64,000 bases of DNA from Candidatus Collinsella stercoripullorum (GCA_019117005.1 DXAO01000002.1:1-64000), one strand, 5' to 3'. Positions 26,022 through 35,486 are shown, numbered from the stretch's first letter. Notes: generated by a model not told the origin, from the letters alone. Made by a program: numbers and translations.

Positions 26022-26286
26022 ACTTTTCCTCCCAAACAGATGGCGGCGTCAGCGCGGAGGCACGCATCGGGGAAACCGGGCGTCTCCAGCTCGAAAGAGT
26101 ATACCGCGCCCCTGTGGCGCGGACAACACCGCCATATTTTACACGTCAGACCACCCCCGCGGCCGACCTGCCCGGATTTGGGCAAACGCACACGAGGTCC
26201 GCGCGTATGTCAGGCAGGTGTCAGCTTCGGGTCAGGCGCCTGCGGGGCGGGAATCGGACCCGAGGACGGCATGTGCCCGCGAACGC
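26022..26286. other. Gene-free stretch between tRNA-Pro terminator and tatA
   Basis: This holds the tatA leader and, near 26247-26262, a sequence (on the minus strand CGGGTCCGATTCCCG) that looks like an isolated tRNA T-arm in the same orientation as tRNA-Pro. The rest of a tRNA is not there. Nothing else is recognisable. Confidence 0.45.
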
Positions 26287-26319
26287 AAAACAGGTCAGAG
26301 CGAAACCCGCTCTGACCTG
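26287..26319 (-). terminator. Terminator of tRNA-Pro
   Basis: Perfect 12-bp arms CAGGTCAGAGCG and CGCTCTGACCTG with a 5-base loop, then TTTTG on the minus strand. Confidence 0.85.
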
Positions 26320-26330
26320 CTTCAATGCGA

Positions 26331-26407
26331 TGGTCGGGTTGACTGGATTTGAACCAGCGACCCCCGCGTCCCGAACGCGGTGCTCTACCAAACTGAGCCA
26401 CAACCCG
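26331..26407 (-). tRNA. tRNA-Pro (CGG anticodon)
   Basis: A 77-nt cloverleaf with acceptor CGGGTTG/CAACCCG, anticodon loop TTCGGGA (CGG, Pro), T-loop TTCAAAT and an encoded CCA. Confidence 0.94.
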
Positions 26408-26445
26408 AAGGCGGAAGCTATCCTAACACACTCTTCGGCCGAATG

Positions 26446-27342
26446 CTAGCCGACAGCCACAACCGGTCCCGACTTCTCCATTTTTGCCGCTTGCGCCCAC
26501 CAACCGCGCTCCTCGAGCGCGGAGCGGACGATCGCCTCGGCGGCCATCTGGGTGTCGCAGACCGCGAACACGGCCGACCCCGAGCCGGAGACCTCCGCGG
26601 CGCGGACGCCGGGCTGCTCGCGCAGCCATGCGCGGACCTCGGCGATCTGGGGCACGAGCTCGCAGGCGACCGGGGCCAGGTTGTTGGACACGCTCGCGAA
26701 GAGCGCCTCCTCGTCGTGCGCGCGCAGGGCGGCGAGCACCGGCTCCAGATCGCCCGCCGCGGGCGGCGCGGCGTCGAAGCGCTCGTAGGCCTCGCGCGTG
26801 GACACCCCGTCGGAGAGCGGCTTCACGAGGGCGACGGGCGTCCCGGTGAGCGGGCGGAAGATCTCGTCCATGACGTCCCCGGCGCCGGAGAAGTACGCAG
26901 GCGGCCCGTAGAGGAAGAACGGCACGTCGGCGCCGACGGAGCGCGCCACCTGGTCGATGCGCGGGTCGGTCGGGTCGACGCCCCAGTAGCGGCAGATCCC
27001 CATGATCACGGCGGCGGCATCGGAGGACGCGCCGCCCAGGCCGCTCTTGACGGGGATGTGCTTGTCGATGAGGATCGCGAAGGCGGGCTCACGGTCGAAG
27101 GCCTCGCCCATCGCCACGGCCGCGCGGTAGGCGGTGTTCTCCTCCATGGGGAAGTCCGCCTCGGGGACCGTGCGCACCATGAGGCGCTCGGCGGGCGCGA
27201 TGGCCAGGGTGTCCGTGAGGTCGATGGCGGTCATGACCGAATCGACGCGATGGTAGCCGCGCCCGTCCTTCTCCGGATGCACACCCAGGTAGAGGTTGAT
27301 CTTCGCGGGCGCGGTCACCAGGAGGAACGCGGACCCGGACAT
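26446..27342 (-). CDS. ispE: 4-diphosphocytidyl-2-C-methyl-D-erythritol kinase
   Basis: IspE is the ATP-dependent kinase of the MEP isoprenoid pathway (GHMP family). The 298-aa protein shows APAKINLYLGV, the phosphate-binding loop PVKSGLGGASSDAAA, ADVPFFL and the C-terminal VSGSGSAVFAV. It begins 2 bases after the veg stop, the same pairing as Bacillus veg and ispE, and so is likely co-transcribed from the veg promoter. Confidence 0.95.
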   Translation of the reverse strand: MSGSAFLLVTAPAKINLYLGVHPEKDGRGYHRVDSVMTAIDLTDTLAIAPAERLMVRTVPEADFPMEENTAYRAAVAMGEAFDREPAFAILIDKHIPVKSGLGGASSDAAAVIMGICRYWGVDPTDPRIDQVARSVGADVPFFLYGPPAYFSGAGDVMDEIFRPLTGTPVALVKPLSDGVSTREAYERFDAAPPAAGDLEPVLAALRAHDEEALFASVSNNLAPVACELVPQIAEVRAWLREQPGVRAAEVSGSGSAVFAVCDTQMAAEAIVRSALEERGWWAQAAKMEKSGPVVAVG

Positions 27343-27344
27343 GA

Positions 27345-27641
27345 TCAGTGCTCCTCGAGCTGGTTGCCGAGAGGCGTGAACAGGCGCTCGCCCGACTCCG
27401 GGTCGAACAGCTCGACGGTGCCGGTGAGCACGTCGACGTACTGGTAGGACTGGCGGGACTTGCGCCCGCGGCGCTCCTCCACCTCGACGATGAACACGGA
27501 CGGGTGGACGGTCTTGATGCAGCCCATGCGCTCGACGACGCGCGTGCGGCCCATGTTGGCCTTCACCTTGACGCGCTGGCCGATCATGCCGTTCAGCTTC
27601 TCATGGATCTCGTCAACGTGGTTGACTTCCATCTCCCCCAT
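27345..27641 (-). CDS. veg: Veg-family protein
   Basis: 98 aa from the ATG at 27641, which follows AGGAGG by 4 bases. The core (GQRVKVKANMGRTRVVERMG, then HPSVFIVEVEE, YQYVDVLTGTVELF) matches the small beta-rich Veg proteins of Firmicutes, which are linked in Bacillus to biofilm gene control and spore outgrowth. This product is longer at the C-terminus by about 15 residues. Its role in a non-sporulating actinobacterium is not known. The place directly before ispE supports the assignment. Confidence 0.82.
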   Translation of the reverse strand: MGEMEVNHVDEIHEKLNGMIGQRVKVKANMGRTRVVERMGCIKTVHPSVFIVEVEERRGRKSRQSYQYVDVLTGTVELFDPESGERLFTPLGNQLEEH

Positions 27642-27734
27642 TGCGCCTCCTATGGATGATGGGGCTAAAAAGCGCTTCCGCGGTGCACGGCCGCGATGCA
27701 CAGAATGCCCCCAACGTAGCGATAAAGCTTACAG

Positions 27735-27740
27735 AGTATA
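27735..27740 (-). promoter_or_regulatory. -10 element upstream of veg-ispE
   Basis: On the minus strand TATACT lies about 94 bases before the veg start. No convincing -35 is seen. Confidence 0.45.
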
Positions 27741-27892
27741 GCAAGCGGCGGAAGGAAATGCACGTCACTGCGGTAGAGTGCGCGAGAGGACGGGTGGGCG
27801 ACACGGGCAAGACCCGCAGGCGCCCGGCCGCTGGGTGCGGCGGGGCACGGGCGCGCCGCACCGCGGGCATCGCCGCCGGGCGGGGCGCCCCC

Positions 27893-28339
27893 CTACAGCA
27901 GGTCGGTGTCGAGCATCACGGTGAAGGGGCCGTCGTTCACGAGCCCCACCTGCATATCGGCGGCGAAGGTGCCGGTCTCGACCCGCCCCGTGTCGCGGCG
28001 CACGAGCTCGCAGAAGTACTCGTACAGCTCGCGCGCGAGCGCGGGGTCCCCGGCATCGGTGAACGAGGGCCGGCGGCCGCGCCGGCAGTCGGCGTACAGC
28101 GTGAACTGCGAGACCACGAGCACCTCCCCGTCGACGTCGGCGAGGGACAGGTTGGTCTTGCCGTCCGCGTCCTCGTTGATGCGCAGGTCGCGCAGCTTCG
28201 CCCACAGCCGGTCGGCGTCCTCGCGCGCGTCCTCGTGCCCCACGCCCAGAAGCACCAGGTACCCGCGGCCGATCGAGGCGGTCACCTCGCCCGCGATCTC
28301 GACGCTCGCGCGGCGCACCCGCTGGACGAGCGCCCTCAT
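27893..28339 (-). CDS. dtd: D-aminoacyl-tRNA deacylase
   Basis: Dtd removes D-amino acids (and glycine) from mischarged tRNA. The 148-aa protein carries the catalytic SQFTLYAD motif and the chiral-proofreading NDGPFTVMLDT motif. Its ATG overlaps the stop of rdgB by 4 bases, so the two are translationally coupled at the end of the HAD-murI-rph-rdgB-dtd run. Confidence 0.95.
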   Translation of the reverse strand: MRALVQRVRRASVEIAGEVTASIGRGYLVLLGVGHEDAREDADRLWAKLRDLRINEDADGKTNLSLADVDGEVLVVSQFTLYADCRRGRRPSFTDAGDPALARELYEYFCELVRRDTGRVETGTFAADMQVGLVNDGPFTVMLDTDLL

Positions 28340-28980
28340 GCCAGGTCGCCCGAGAGCTTCGCGGAGAGCTGCTGCAGCGCGTGGAAGCGATGGCTGATGG
28401 CGTTCTTCTCCTCGGGCTCGAGCTCCGCCATGGTCCTGCCCGGGGTGTCGTCGGGCAGGAACAGCGGGTCGTAGCCGAAGCCGTGCCCGCCGCGGCCCGC
28501 GAAGCCGATCGAGCCCTCGCAGAACCCCTCGCCGTAGGTCACCAGGCCGTCGACGTCGATGAGCGCCACGACGCTCACGAAGCGCGCGGTGCGCTCGCCC
28601 TGCGGCACGTCCGCCAGCTTCTCGAGCAGCTTGGCGTTGTTGGCGGCGTCGTCCCCGTGGACGCCGGCGTAGCGCGCCGAGTACACGCCCGGCTCGCCGT
28701 CGAGCGCGTCGACCGCGAGCCCGGAGTCGTCCGCGATCGCCGGCAGCCCGGTCGCCTCGACCGCCGCCTCGGCCTTGATGAGGGCGTTGTCCAGAAACGT
28801 CGTCCCCGTCTCCTCGGGGTCGTCGAAATCCCCCAGCTGACCGAGGGCGACGAAGGTCACATCCGGCAGGACCCGGGACAGGATGTCGCGGATCTCGGTG
28901 AGCTTGTGCAGGTTGCCGGTGGCCACCACGATGGTGCGCGCCGGGTCGAGCGCGTCGATGTCGATCTTCTCAAGCGCCAT
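28336..28980 (-). CDS. rdgB: XTP/dITP diphosphatase (RdgB/HAM1 family)
   Basis: RdgB hydrolyses non-canonical purine triphosphates to keep them out of DNA and RNA. In the 214-aa product the nucleotide-binding start VVATGNLHKLTEI, the metal site ADDSGLAVDALDG, YSARYAG and the C-terminal GHGFGYDPLF are visible. GAGGAG lies 6 bases before the ATG. The rph-rdgB pairing is common in bacteria. The N-terminus is about 15 residues longer than in E. coli. Confidence 0.95.
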   Translation of the reverse strand: MALEKIDIDALDPARTIVVATGNLHKLTEIRDILSRVLPDVTFVALGQLGDFDDPEETGTTFLDNALIKAEAAVEATGLPAIADDSGLAVDALDGEPGVYSARYAGVHGDDAANNAKLLEKLADVPQGERTARFVSVVALIDVDGLVTYGEGFCEGSIGFAGRGGHGFGYDPLFLPDDTPGRTMAELEPEEKNAISHRFHALQQLSAKLSGDLA

Positions 28981-29086
28981 GTTCGGCTCCTCTCATCCCC
29001 ATGCGGGGCCCTGCCGGAACATGGGCGCCGCGCCCGCGGAACCGTCTTCCGCGGCTGCAGCGGCACCCGCCCCCGGCCGGCGCCCC

Positions 29087-29827
29087 CTACTCGTCGTCGC
29101 GGAACGCCGTGATCTGATTCTGCAGGTCGACGAGCTGGCGGATGCCGGCATCCCCCAGGTCGAGCAGGCGGGTCAGGCGCCCGCGGTCGAACGGGGTGCG
29201 CTCGCCGGTGCCCTGCAGCTCCACGATCTGACCGGTGTCGGTCGCCACGAGGTTCATGTCGACCTCGGCATGGCTGTCCTCGACATAGTCGAGGTCGAGC
29301 AGCTCCGCGCCGTCGACCACGCCCATCGACACCGCGGCCACCTGCCCGGTGAGCGGCAGGCGCGCGATCTTGCCCGCGTCGACCCACGCCATGAGCGCGT
29401 CGTGCAGCGCGACCCAGGCGCCGGTGACGCTCGCGGTGCGCGTCCCGCCGTCGGCCTGGAGCACGTCACAGTCGACGGTGACGGTGTACTCGCCGAGGGC
29501 GCGCAGGTTGGTCACGGTGCGCAGGCTGCGGCCGATCAGGCGCTCGATCTCCATCGAGCGGCCCTTCCGCGCGCCCGTCTCGCGCTTGGAGCGGCGGTTG
29601 GTCGACGCCGGGAGCATCGCATACTCGGCGGTGACCCACCCCGCGCGGCTCGCGCGGCGCCACGCCGGGAGCCCCTCCTCGATGGTGGCGGCGCACAGCA
29701 CCCTCGTGTCGCCGAACTCGACGAGGCACGAGCCGAGCGCGTGCTTCATCACCTCGCGCGTGAGCTTGACGGGGCGCATCGCGTCGGCCGCGCGGCCGTT
29801 CGCGCGCTTGATCTCGATCTGTTCCAT
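29087..29827 (-). CDS. rph: Ribonuclease PH
   Basis: RNase PH is a phosphorolytic 3'-exonuclease that trims tRNA precursors. The 246-aa product starts MEQIEIKRANGRAADAMRP and contains GDTRVLCAATIE, WVTAEYAMLP, GRSLRTV and the phosphate-site region LQADGGTRTASVTGA. The ATG at 29827 has AAGGAG upstream and gives the usual length. Confidence 0.95.
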   Translation of the reverse strand: MEQIEIKRANGRAADAMRPVKLTREVMKHALGSCLVEFGDTRVLCAATIEEGLPAWRRASRAGWVTAEYAMLPASTNRRSKRETGARKGRSMEIERLIGRSLRTVTNLRALGEYTVTVDCDVLQADGGTRTASVTGAWVALHDALMAWVDAGKIARLPLTGQVAAVSMGVVDGAELLDLDYVEDSHAEVDMNLVATDTGQIVELQGTGERTPFDRGRLTRLLDLGDAGIRQLVDLQNQITAFRDDE

Positions 29828-29979
29828 GGCGTCCGTTCTCCTTGCCTTGCGCCCCGGCATGCGCCGGGGCGGGTTGCGTATCGCGTTCCAGTGTAGCGGG
29901 TCCGCCCGGCGGGCGGGCGCGGCCGCGCGGGCCTACCGTCCCCCGCGGGTCCGCCCGACCCGGCGGGGCCGTGCGGGCG

Positions 29980-30864
29980 CTAGCAGCGGTCGAGCTCGTC
30001 GAGGCCGATGTGCTCGATGCTCTTCAGCGGCTGGCCGAAGATGAAGCTGCCCGCAGCGGCGAACTCCGCGATGTTGTCCGAGGTCGTGGCGAACCGGTGC
30101 TGCGGCTCGACGTCCTCGCCGGCGAGCTGCTCCCGGCGGCACAGGATGTCGGTGAGCTCGCGGGTGGTCTCCTCGGCCGACGACACCACCCGCACGCCCG
30201 GCCCGAGCGCATGGCGGATGGGGCCGACGAGCAGCGGGAAGTGCGTGCACCCCAGCACGACCGTGTCCACCTGCGCGCCCGATTCCACGAGCGGCAGCAG
30301 CGTGCGCTCGACCTCCGCACGGTTCTCGGGCGTGTCGAACACGTCGCCGTCCTGCAGCCAGCGCTCCTGGAGGTGCGCGCCGGTCGCGAGCTCGCGCTCG
30401 ACGATCTCGACGAAGCTCGGGGCAGGGCAGCCGTAGACCGACACGCCCGCATCGAGCGCCTTGATCGCGCGGGTGTAGGCGCCCGTGCGCACCGTGAGCG
30501 GCGTGGCCAGCACGCCCACGCGGCGCGTCCGGGTGCTGTTGATGGCCGCCCGTGCGCCGGGCGCGATGACGCCGATCACGGGCACGGGGAGCATCTGCTG
30601 GGCGAGGCGCAGGCCGGCCGCCGTGGCCGTGTTGCAGGCGATGATCATGATCTTGATGTCGCGCTCCGCCAGCCAGCGGCCCGCCTGCATCACGAAGGAG
30701 CGCACCTCGTCCTCCGTGCGCGTGCCGTAGGGGCAGCGCTTGGTGTCGCCCAGGTAGTAGATCGACTCGTGCGGCAGCGCCATCGCGATCGAGCGCGCTA
30801 CCGTGAGGCCGCCCAGGCCCGAGTCGAACACGCCGATCGGGCGGTCGTTCTCCCGGTTCCCCAT
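29980..30864 (-). CDS. murI: Glutamate racemase
   Basis: MurI supplies D-glutamate for peptidoglycan. The 294-aa product has both catalytic cysteines (IACNTATAAGL and LGCTHFPLL) and the N-terminal GVFDSGLGGLTVA. The ATG at 30864 is preferred because GGAGGGG then lies 6 bases upstream; the ATG at 30870 touches that site. The ribosome binding site overlaps the stop of the HAD gene upstream, so the genes are coupled. Confidence 0.95.
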   Translation of the reverse strand: MGNRENDRPIGVFDSGLGGLTVARSIAMALPHESIYYLGDTKRCPYGTRTEDEVRSFVMQAGRWLAERDIKIMIIACNTATAAGLRLAQQMLPVPVIGVIAPGARAAINSTRTRRVGVLATPLTVRTGAYTRAIKALDAGVSVYGCPAPSFVEIVERELATGAHLQERWLQDGDVFDTPENRAEVERTLLPLVESGAQVDTVVLGCTHFPLLVGPIRHALGPGVRVVSSAEETTRELTDILCRREQLAGEDVEPQHRFATTSDNIAEFAAAGSFIFGQPLKSIEHIGLDELDRC

Positions 30865-30877
30865 CGTCATCCCCTCC

Positions 30878-31783
30878 CTAACCGCGCGCCGCGAGCACGC
30901 AGCGCATCGCCTGCACCCAGCCGTCCACGATCCGCCCGCGCGTGACGAAGGCGTTGCCGTGGCTTTCCAGGAACGTCTCGGCGGACGGGTTCTTGAGGCC
31001 GTTCTCCACGAGGAAGAAGGTCGCGCAGAAGTCCGCCATCAGGAAGTCCGAGGCCGCATCGCCGATGGCGAGGGTCTCGGACAGGTCGATGCCGCGCAGC
31101 TCGCAGAAGCGCTCGATGCCGCGGCCCTTGTTGAGCCCGCGCGGCATGATGTTGAACGCGCGGCCCTTGACGCCCTCCGGCAGCTTCAGCGTGGTCGGCG
31201 CGGAGATGTAGTTGAGATAGCCGTTGTCGCCCCAGTCGAGCTCGGCACCCGAGCGGCGGATGATGTCCCAGGCCTCCTCGTCGGGGATCTCGCCGCGCAG
31301 GCCGACGGTGACCTCGCGGTGCTTGTAGCCGGTCGACATGTCGTTGTGGTACTCGAGCAGCCCCGGCCAGCGGTCGGAGAACTCGTCCAGGATGCCCGTC
31401 GCCTCGATGCACTCGTGCGGCGAGTACCCCCAGATGGGGTTGAACGGCATGTCCGCGGTGAAGTACTCCCAGCGCGAATCCCCCCGGTCGAGCATGAGCA
31501 GGCCGCCCATCTCGCCGATGTAGGAGTTGAGGCCGAGCAGGCGCGTGTCCTCGTGCAGCATGGAGCGGTTGCGCCCCGAGCACGGGATCACCTCGATGCC
31601 CGCGCGCTTGAGCTCGACGAGCACGGTGACGAAGTCGAGGCTCGGCTCGCCCGCGGCGTCCGCCAGCGCGCACGAGCCGGGTGCGAGCATCGTCCCGTCG
31701 AGGTCGGTGAACACGTAGCGCACCCGGGCGAGGCGCTCGCGCAGCTCACCTGAGGGGACGTCGGGCAGCACGGTGTGGGGCAT
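30878..31783 (-). CDS. HAD-superfamily hydrolase (Cof/sugar-phosphatase-like)
   Basis: The 301-aa protein has HAD motif I (VFTDLDGTML, nucleophile Asp), motif II (CSGRNRSML), a large cap region, the Lys of motif III (GLNKGRGI) and motif IV (AIGDAASDFLMAD). The large type C2 cap is like that of Cof, YedP or mannosyl-3-phosphoglycerate phosphatases. The start MPHTVLPDVPSG at 31783 has AAAGGAG upstream. It is first in an operon with murI. The substrate is not known. Confidence 0.82.
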   Translation of the reverse strand: MPHTVLPDVPSGELRERLARVRYVFTDLDGTMLAPGSCALADAAGEPSLDFVTVLVELKRAGIEVIPCSGRNRSMLHEDTRLLGLNSYIGEMGGLLMLDRGDSRWEYFTADMPFNPIWGYSPHECIEATGILDEFSDRWPGLLEYHNDMSTGYKHREVTVGLRGEIPDEEAWDIIRRSGAELDWGDNGYLNYISAPTTLKLPEGVKGRAFNIMPRGLNKGRGIERFCELRGIDLSETLAIGDAASDFLMADFCATFFLVENGLKNPSAETFLESHGNAFVTRGRIVDGWVQAMRCVLAARG

Positions 31784-31897
31784 GGGCACTCCTTTACACG
31801 CCGGGGCGACGCAGGGCGCGTGCACGCGGACGGGCGGCGGGGCGCCGCGGGCCGGACACGGGCGCCGGCACGCCGGGGACCGCTTGGTTGCGCACCC

Positions 31898-31926
31898 ATT
31901 GTAGCCGCACGGCGGGGACGGGCCAA
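31898..31926 (-). promoter_or_regulatory. Promoter of the HAD-murI-rph-rdgB-dtd run
   Basis: On the minus strand TTGGCC (31921-31926), 17 bases, TACAAT (31898-31903), about 115 bases before the HAD start. Confidence 0.6.
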
Positions 31927-31996
31927 ACGCGGGGCCCGGATGATGGCGAGGCGGTGACGGGACCGCGGGGCGCGGGGCCGCACCGCCTCGCGGCGC

Positions 31997-34900
31997 CTAA
32001 CGGCGCCGGCGCCTGATCGCCAGAGCGATGCCCGCGGCCGCGCAGACGGCGCCGGCTCCCCCCGCCGCGAGGACGGCGGCCGGCATGCCGTCGCCGGTCC
32101 GGGCCAGGATACCGGGCTCGCGTGCGGAGCCCGACGGATCGTCCGCATCGCCCGGGCCCCCATCCTGATCGGGGACCTCCGGGGCCTCCGGGTCCACGGG
32201 GGTATCCGGGTCTCCGGGGTCGTCCGCGGCGGCGACCGGCTCGGTCACCACATAGCCGAGCGCCTCGGCGCCGTCTCCCCCGTCGGACGCCGCATCGCCC
32301 GCCGGCGCACCCGCCGGTCCCGGGGGCTCGCCCATGGGCCAGCTCAGGGCGAGCCACGACCCGTCGTCCATCCAGACCCCCTGGACGGGCGCGTTGGCGA
32401 TCACGCGGCCGACGGGCTCGCCGCCCACGGGCCCGTCGGAGGAGGCGGCGAACAGGACGGTCTCGAGCGGGGTATAGCCCGAGTCCTGCGCCTGGAAGCC
32501 GGTGACGGCGAGAGACCCGTCGCCGGCGAGCCGCACCCGGCTGAAGAAGGTCGATCCGGCGCCCGGCGCGGACGCCGCGCCGGCCACGTCGACGGATCCC
32601 GTGAGCGCTCCCTCGGCGTCGAACACCGCCGCCCGGGCCCCGGACTCCTCCCATCCCGCACCGCTCGCGTGCCCGAGCAGCGCCACGCGCCCGCCGCGCG
32701 CGTCGGCGTCCACGAGCTCCGTGATGCCGGCATCCTCCAGCTCGCGGACCTCGCCCGCCCCGAGCGCGTCGGTGACGGGCGCCGCCCCGAGCGCCGCGTC
32801 CTCGGTCCCGGACCCCGCCGCGCGCAGCGCCCGTGCCAGGTCCTCGCCGGAAACCATCATGAACCGCGAGGTCATCGCCTGCGGGTCGAAGCGCTCCCAG
32901 ACCACGGTCCCGTCCCCGGCGGCCGCGACGGCGGTCGCATCGAGGACCCCGAACGTCATCTCGGGGCCGTCCGGCCCCTCCTCGACCAGCGCCGCGAGCG
33001 TCCCGGCGAGCAGCAGGACGCCGTCGCCCGCACGCATGGGAACGGGTGCGTCGAACGAGCGGATGGAACCGGCGTCCGCCGCCTCCCCGCCCCCGAGGTC
33101 GGCCAGCAGCACCCGCGCGCCCTCCCCGCCCATGAGCACGAGGGCCGCGCGGTCCCCGCCGAGCGCGCACGCCTCGATCCGGGTGCACGCCTCCACCTGC
33201 GGATAGGCGCCGTCGAGCTCGAGGCTGCGCTCCGCCGCCCCGTCCTCGGCGACGAGCAGCGCCGTGATGCGGTCGCCCTGCAGGGCGAACACGGCCCGCG
33301 TGCCCCCGTCGAGCTCGATCGGCTCGCTCACGACGCAGGCGGCGTCCGCCGCGCGCTCGATGTCGTACTCCCCGCTCCGCGCGATCCGGGCGACATCGCC
33401 CGCGGCCACGGGCACCCGGGTCTCGGGCGACGCCGTCTCCTCACCCGCACCGTCCGCGCCGATCGAGAACTGCCCCGCGGGGAACACGACCTCGCAGACG
33501 GAATCGGGGCCGATGACGGTCGGATCGAGGCGCGTCTCGACCTCGACCCGCGTGCCCTCCGCCCTGAGCGCGGCGGGATAGACCCGCCCGTCGATGACGA
33601 CCGTCGGGTTCTCCATGAGCGAGGCGCGCACGGAGACCGACGCCTCGAACACCAGGGTGCCGGCGTTGTAGAGCGCCTGGCCGTCGACGGGCTCGAGCGC
33701 GAAGTCCGGCGTGTCGGGCTTGTCCAAGCCGCTGTGCGACACGGTGAGGGTCCCGGCATCGTCGCCGCACGCGTCGACGCGCACCCCGATGCCCGTGTAC
33801 CCGAAGTTCGCGGCCTCGAAGAAGTTGGTCGAGGGATGGGTGTCGGGGGTCACCTCGTCGCCCTCACGCAGCATGCACCCGTACTCGCCCGAGTCCGCGC
33901 CGCAGATGACATCGCCGCTCCCGGGCACGTGCATCTCGTCCATATCCGGGTCGACGAGCTCGATGAGCTGGTTGTTCACGGACCCGTACATATTGCTGTG
34001 GATGAAGTCGAACCCTCCGTCGGTGAGCTCGGCCATGACGCGGTACATCCTGAAGCCGTTCGGGATGGCCTGCGGCTCCGCGTCCTCCGACACCGGGGGG
34101 AGGTACAGGCTCTGGTTGCCGGCGAACGTGTCGTACTGGAGCACGTAGTAGTCGGAGAACATGCCCTCGTCCTCGTTGGAGAGCACGATGATGCCGCCGG
34201 TCCGGGCGGGGTCGTCGTCCGTGTAGGAGGCCAGGCTGAGCTGCAGCGCCGAGGTGCCGTCGCCCCCCGGCGACACGCGCTCGACGACCTCGCCGCCGCG
34301 GCTCACCACGATACCCGCGCTCGAGGCCTCGACGCGCGTGACCTCGTCCCCGTCGAGCCAGCCGAGCAACCACTTGGAGAACCCGTTGTGGTCGCCCACG
34401 TTGTCCATCATCATGTCCGACCCCATGATGCCGGAGGGCCAGAAGGCGCCGCCGGTCTGGGTGGACGCGCTGTAGTAATCGGGCAGGCCCAGGACATGCC
34501 CCGTCTCGTGGATGACGGTCGCCGCGGCGAAGGGGTCGTCCGACGGAAGGTGCAGGGTGACGACCTTGCTCGGCTTCACGCCGTCGAACGCCGTGCCCGT
34601 ATCGCCCCAGGTCTGCGTGATGCTCCACCACGTCGACATCCAGCCGGTATCCCCTCCCGCGAAGTGCAGGTAGACGGCGTCGATGTAGCCGTCGGCGTTC
34701 GCATCGTAGTCGCTGTAGTCGATCTGCGCGTCGAGGGCGCTCATGGCCTCGGCGAACAGGGCGAGGACATCGTCGTCGTAGTGGCTGCGCGCATGGAGCG
34801 CGGTGTAGTCGAACGCGTCGCCCGAAATCGACAGCTTGCCGTACGACGAGCGACGGTAGTAGGAGGACAGGTCCTCGTAGGGGAACGAGCCCCCTCCCCC

Positions 34901-35335
34901 GTCGATGAGGGCGTCGAGCGCCTCGAGCGTATCGCCCTGCTCGAAGTCGAGGGCGGGCTCGTCGCCCTCCGCCGGGAAGGAGACGCGCAGGGCGAGCACG
35001 CGGGCCTCGCCCTCGGTCGCCATGCCGCCGCGCCAGAAGATGGGCACGTTGCTCGAGCTGTGGGCGGTGGGCGCGGAATCGTCCCCCGCATCGCGCTCGA
35101 CGGCGCGCGCCACGAGCGCGGGGTCGGGCTGGTCGAGGTCCAGCGCCTCGGCGAACTCCAGGCGCTCGTCGAGTGTGCCGTCCGCCTCGTAGGCCTCGCG
35201 CTGCTCCTCGGTGAGCTGGCAGGGAGAGGCGGCGGCGGGGCGGGCGGGCGCGAGCGCGAAGACGCCGGCGACCAGCGCCGTCGCGACGAGACGGCGCACG
35301 TTCGCGGGGATGATGCGGATCGGATCGAGGGGCAT
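31997..35335 (-). CDS. Cell-wall-anchored M6-type (immune inhibitor A-like) metalloprotease
   Basis: The 1112-aa protein starts with a signal peptide (VATALVAGVFALAPARPAAA). The zinc motif HETGHVLGLPD lies at residues 276-286 (His276, Glu277, His280 and the downstream Asp), as in M6-like metallopeptidases. Met-turn candidates follow (GIMGSDMMMDN). Several hundred residues of beta-rich sequence come next, then an acidic Pro/Asp-rich wall-spanning stretch near 1030-1070. The end is LARTG at about 1077-1081, a hydrophobic helix and five Arg: a sortase signal with Ala for the usual Pro. It is therefore probably displayed on the surface. AAGGAGG precedes the ATG at 35335 by 5 bases. Substrate unknown; with the S8 protease it is the second large exported protease in the window. 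Confidence 0.88.
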   Translation of the reverse strand: MPLDPIRIIPANVRRLVATALVAGVFALAPARPAAASPCQLTEEQREAYEADGTLDERLEFAEALDLDQPDPALVARAVERDAGDDSAPTAHSSSNVPIFWRGGMATEGEARVLALRVSFPAEGDEPALDFEQGDTLEALDALIDGGGGSFPYEDLSSYYRRSSYGKLSISGDAFDYTALHARSHYDDDVLALFAEAMSALDAQIDYSDYDANADGYIDAVYLHFAGGDTGWMSTWWSITQTWGDTGTAFDGVKPSKVVTLHLPSDDPFAAATVIHETGHVLGLPDYYSASTQTGGAFWPSGIMGSDMMMDNVGDHNGFSKWLLGWLDGDEVTRVEASSAGIVVSRGGEVVERVSPGGDGTSALQLSLASYTDDDPARTGGIIVLSNEDEGMFSDYYVLQYDTFAGNQSLYLPPVSEDAEPQAIPNGFRMYRVMAELTDGGFDFIHSNMYGSVNNQLIELVDPDMDEMHVPGSGDVICGADSGEYGCMLREGDEVTPDTHPSTNFFEAANFGYTGIGVRVDACGDDAGTLTVSHSGLDKPDTPDFALEPVDGQALYNAGTLVFEASVSVRASLMENPTVVIDGRVYPAALRAEGTRVEVETRLDPTVIGPDSVCEVVFPAGQFSIGADGAGEETASPETRVPVAAGDVARIARSGEYDIERAADAACVVSEPIELDGGTRAVFALQGDRITALLVAEDGAAERSLELDGAYPQVEACTRIEACALGGDRAALVLMGGEGARVLLADLGGGEAADAGSIRSFDAPVPMRAGDGVLLLAGTLAALVEEGPDGPEMTFGVLDATAVAAAGDGTVVWERFDPQAMTSRFMMVSGEDLARALRAAGSGTEDAALGAAPVTDALGAGEVRELEDAGITELVDADARGGRVALLGHASGAGWEESGARAAVFDAEGALTGSVDVAGAASAPGAGSTFFSRVRLAGDGSLAVTGFQAQDSGYTPLETVLFAASSDGPVGGEPVGRVIANAPVQGVWMDDGSWLALSWPMGEPPGPAGAPAGDAASDGGDGAEALGYVVTEPVAAADDPGDPDTPVDPEAPEVPDQDGGPGDADDPSGSAREPGILARTGDGMPAAVLAAGGAGAVCAAAGIALAIRRRRR

Positions 35336-35480
35336 GGTGCCTCCTTGTCGGCAGACCGGTTGCTCGGTCCATTGTGGCAGATTCCGGCAGTTTGCAAACG
35401 ACCCACGTCGGTCAAACGGCGCGGACGCCCCGCACCGGCCCACGAGCGCCCCACCGGCTGGCTTCATCCCCGTTTTCCGC

Positions 35481-35486
35481 TATACT
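35481..35486 (+). promoter_or_regulatory. -10 element of tRNA-Val
   Basis: TATACT lies 10 bases before the tRNA. A weak CTGGCT sits 17 bases upstream as a possible -35. Confidence 0.55.
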
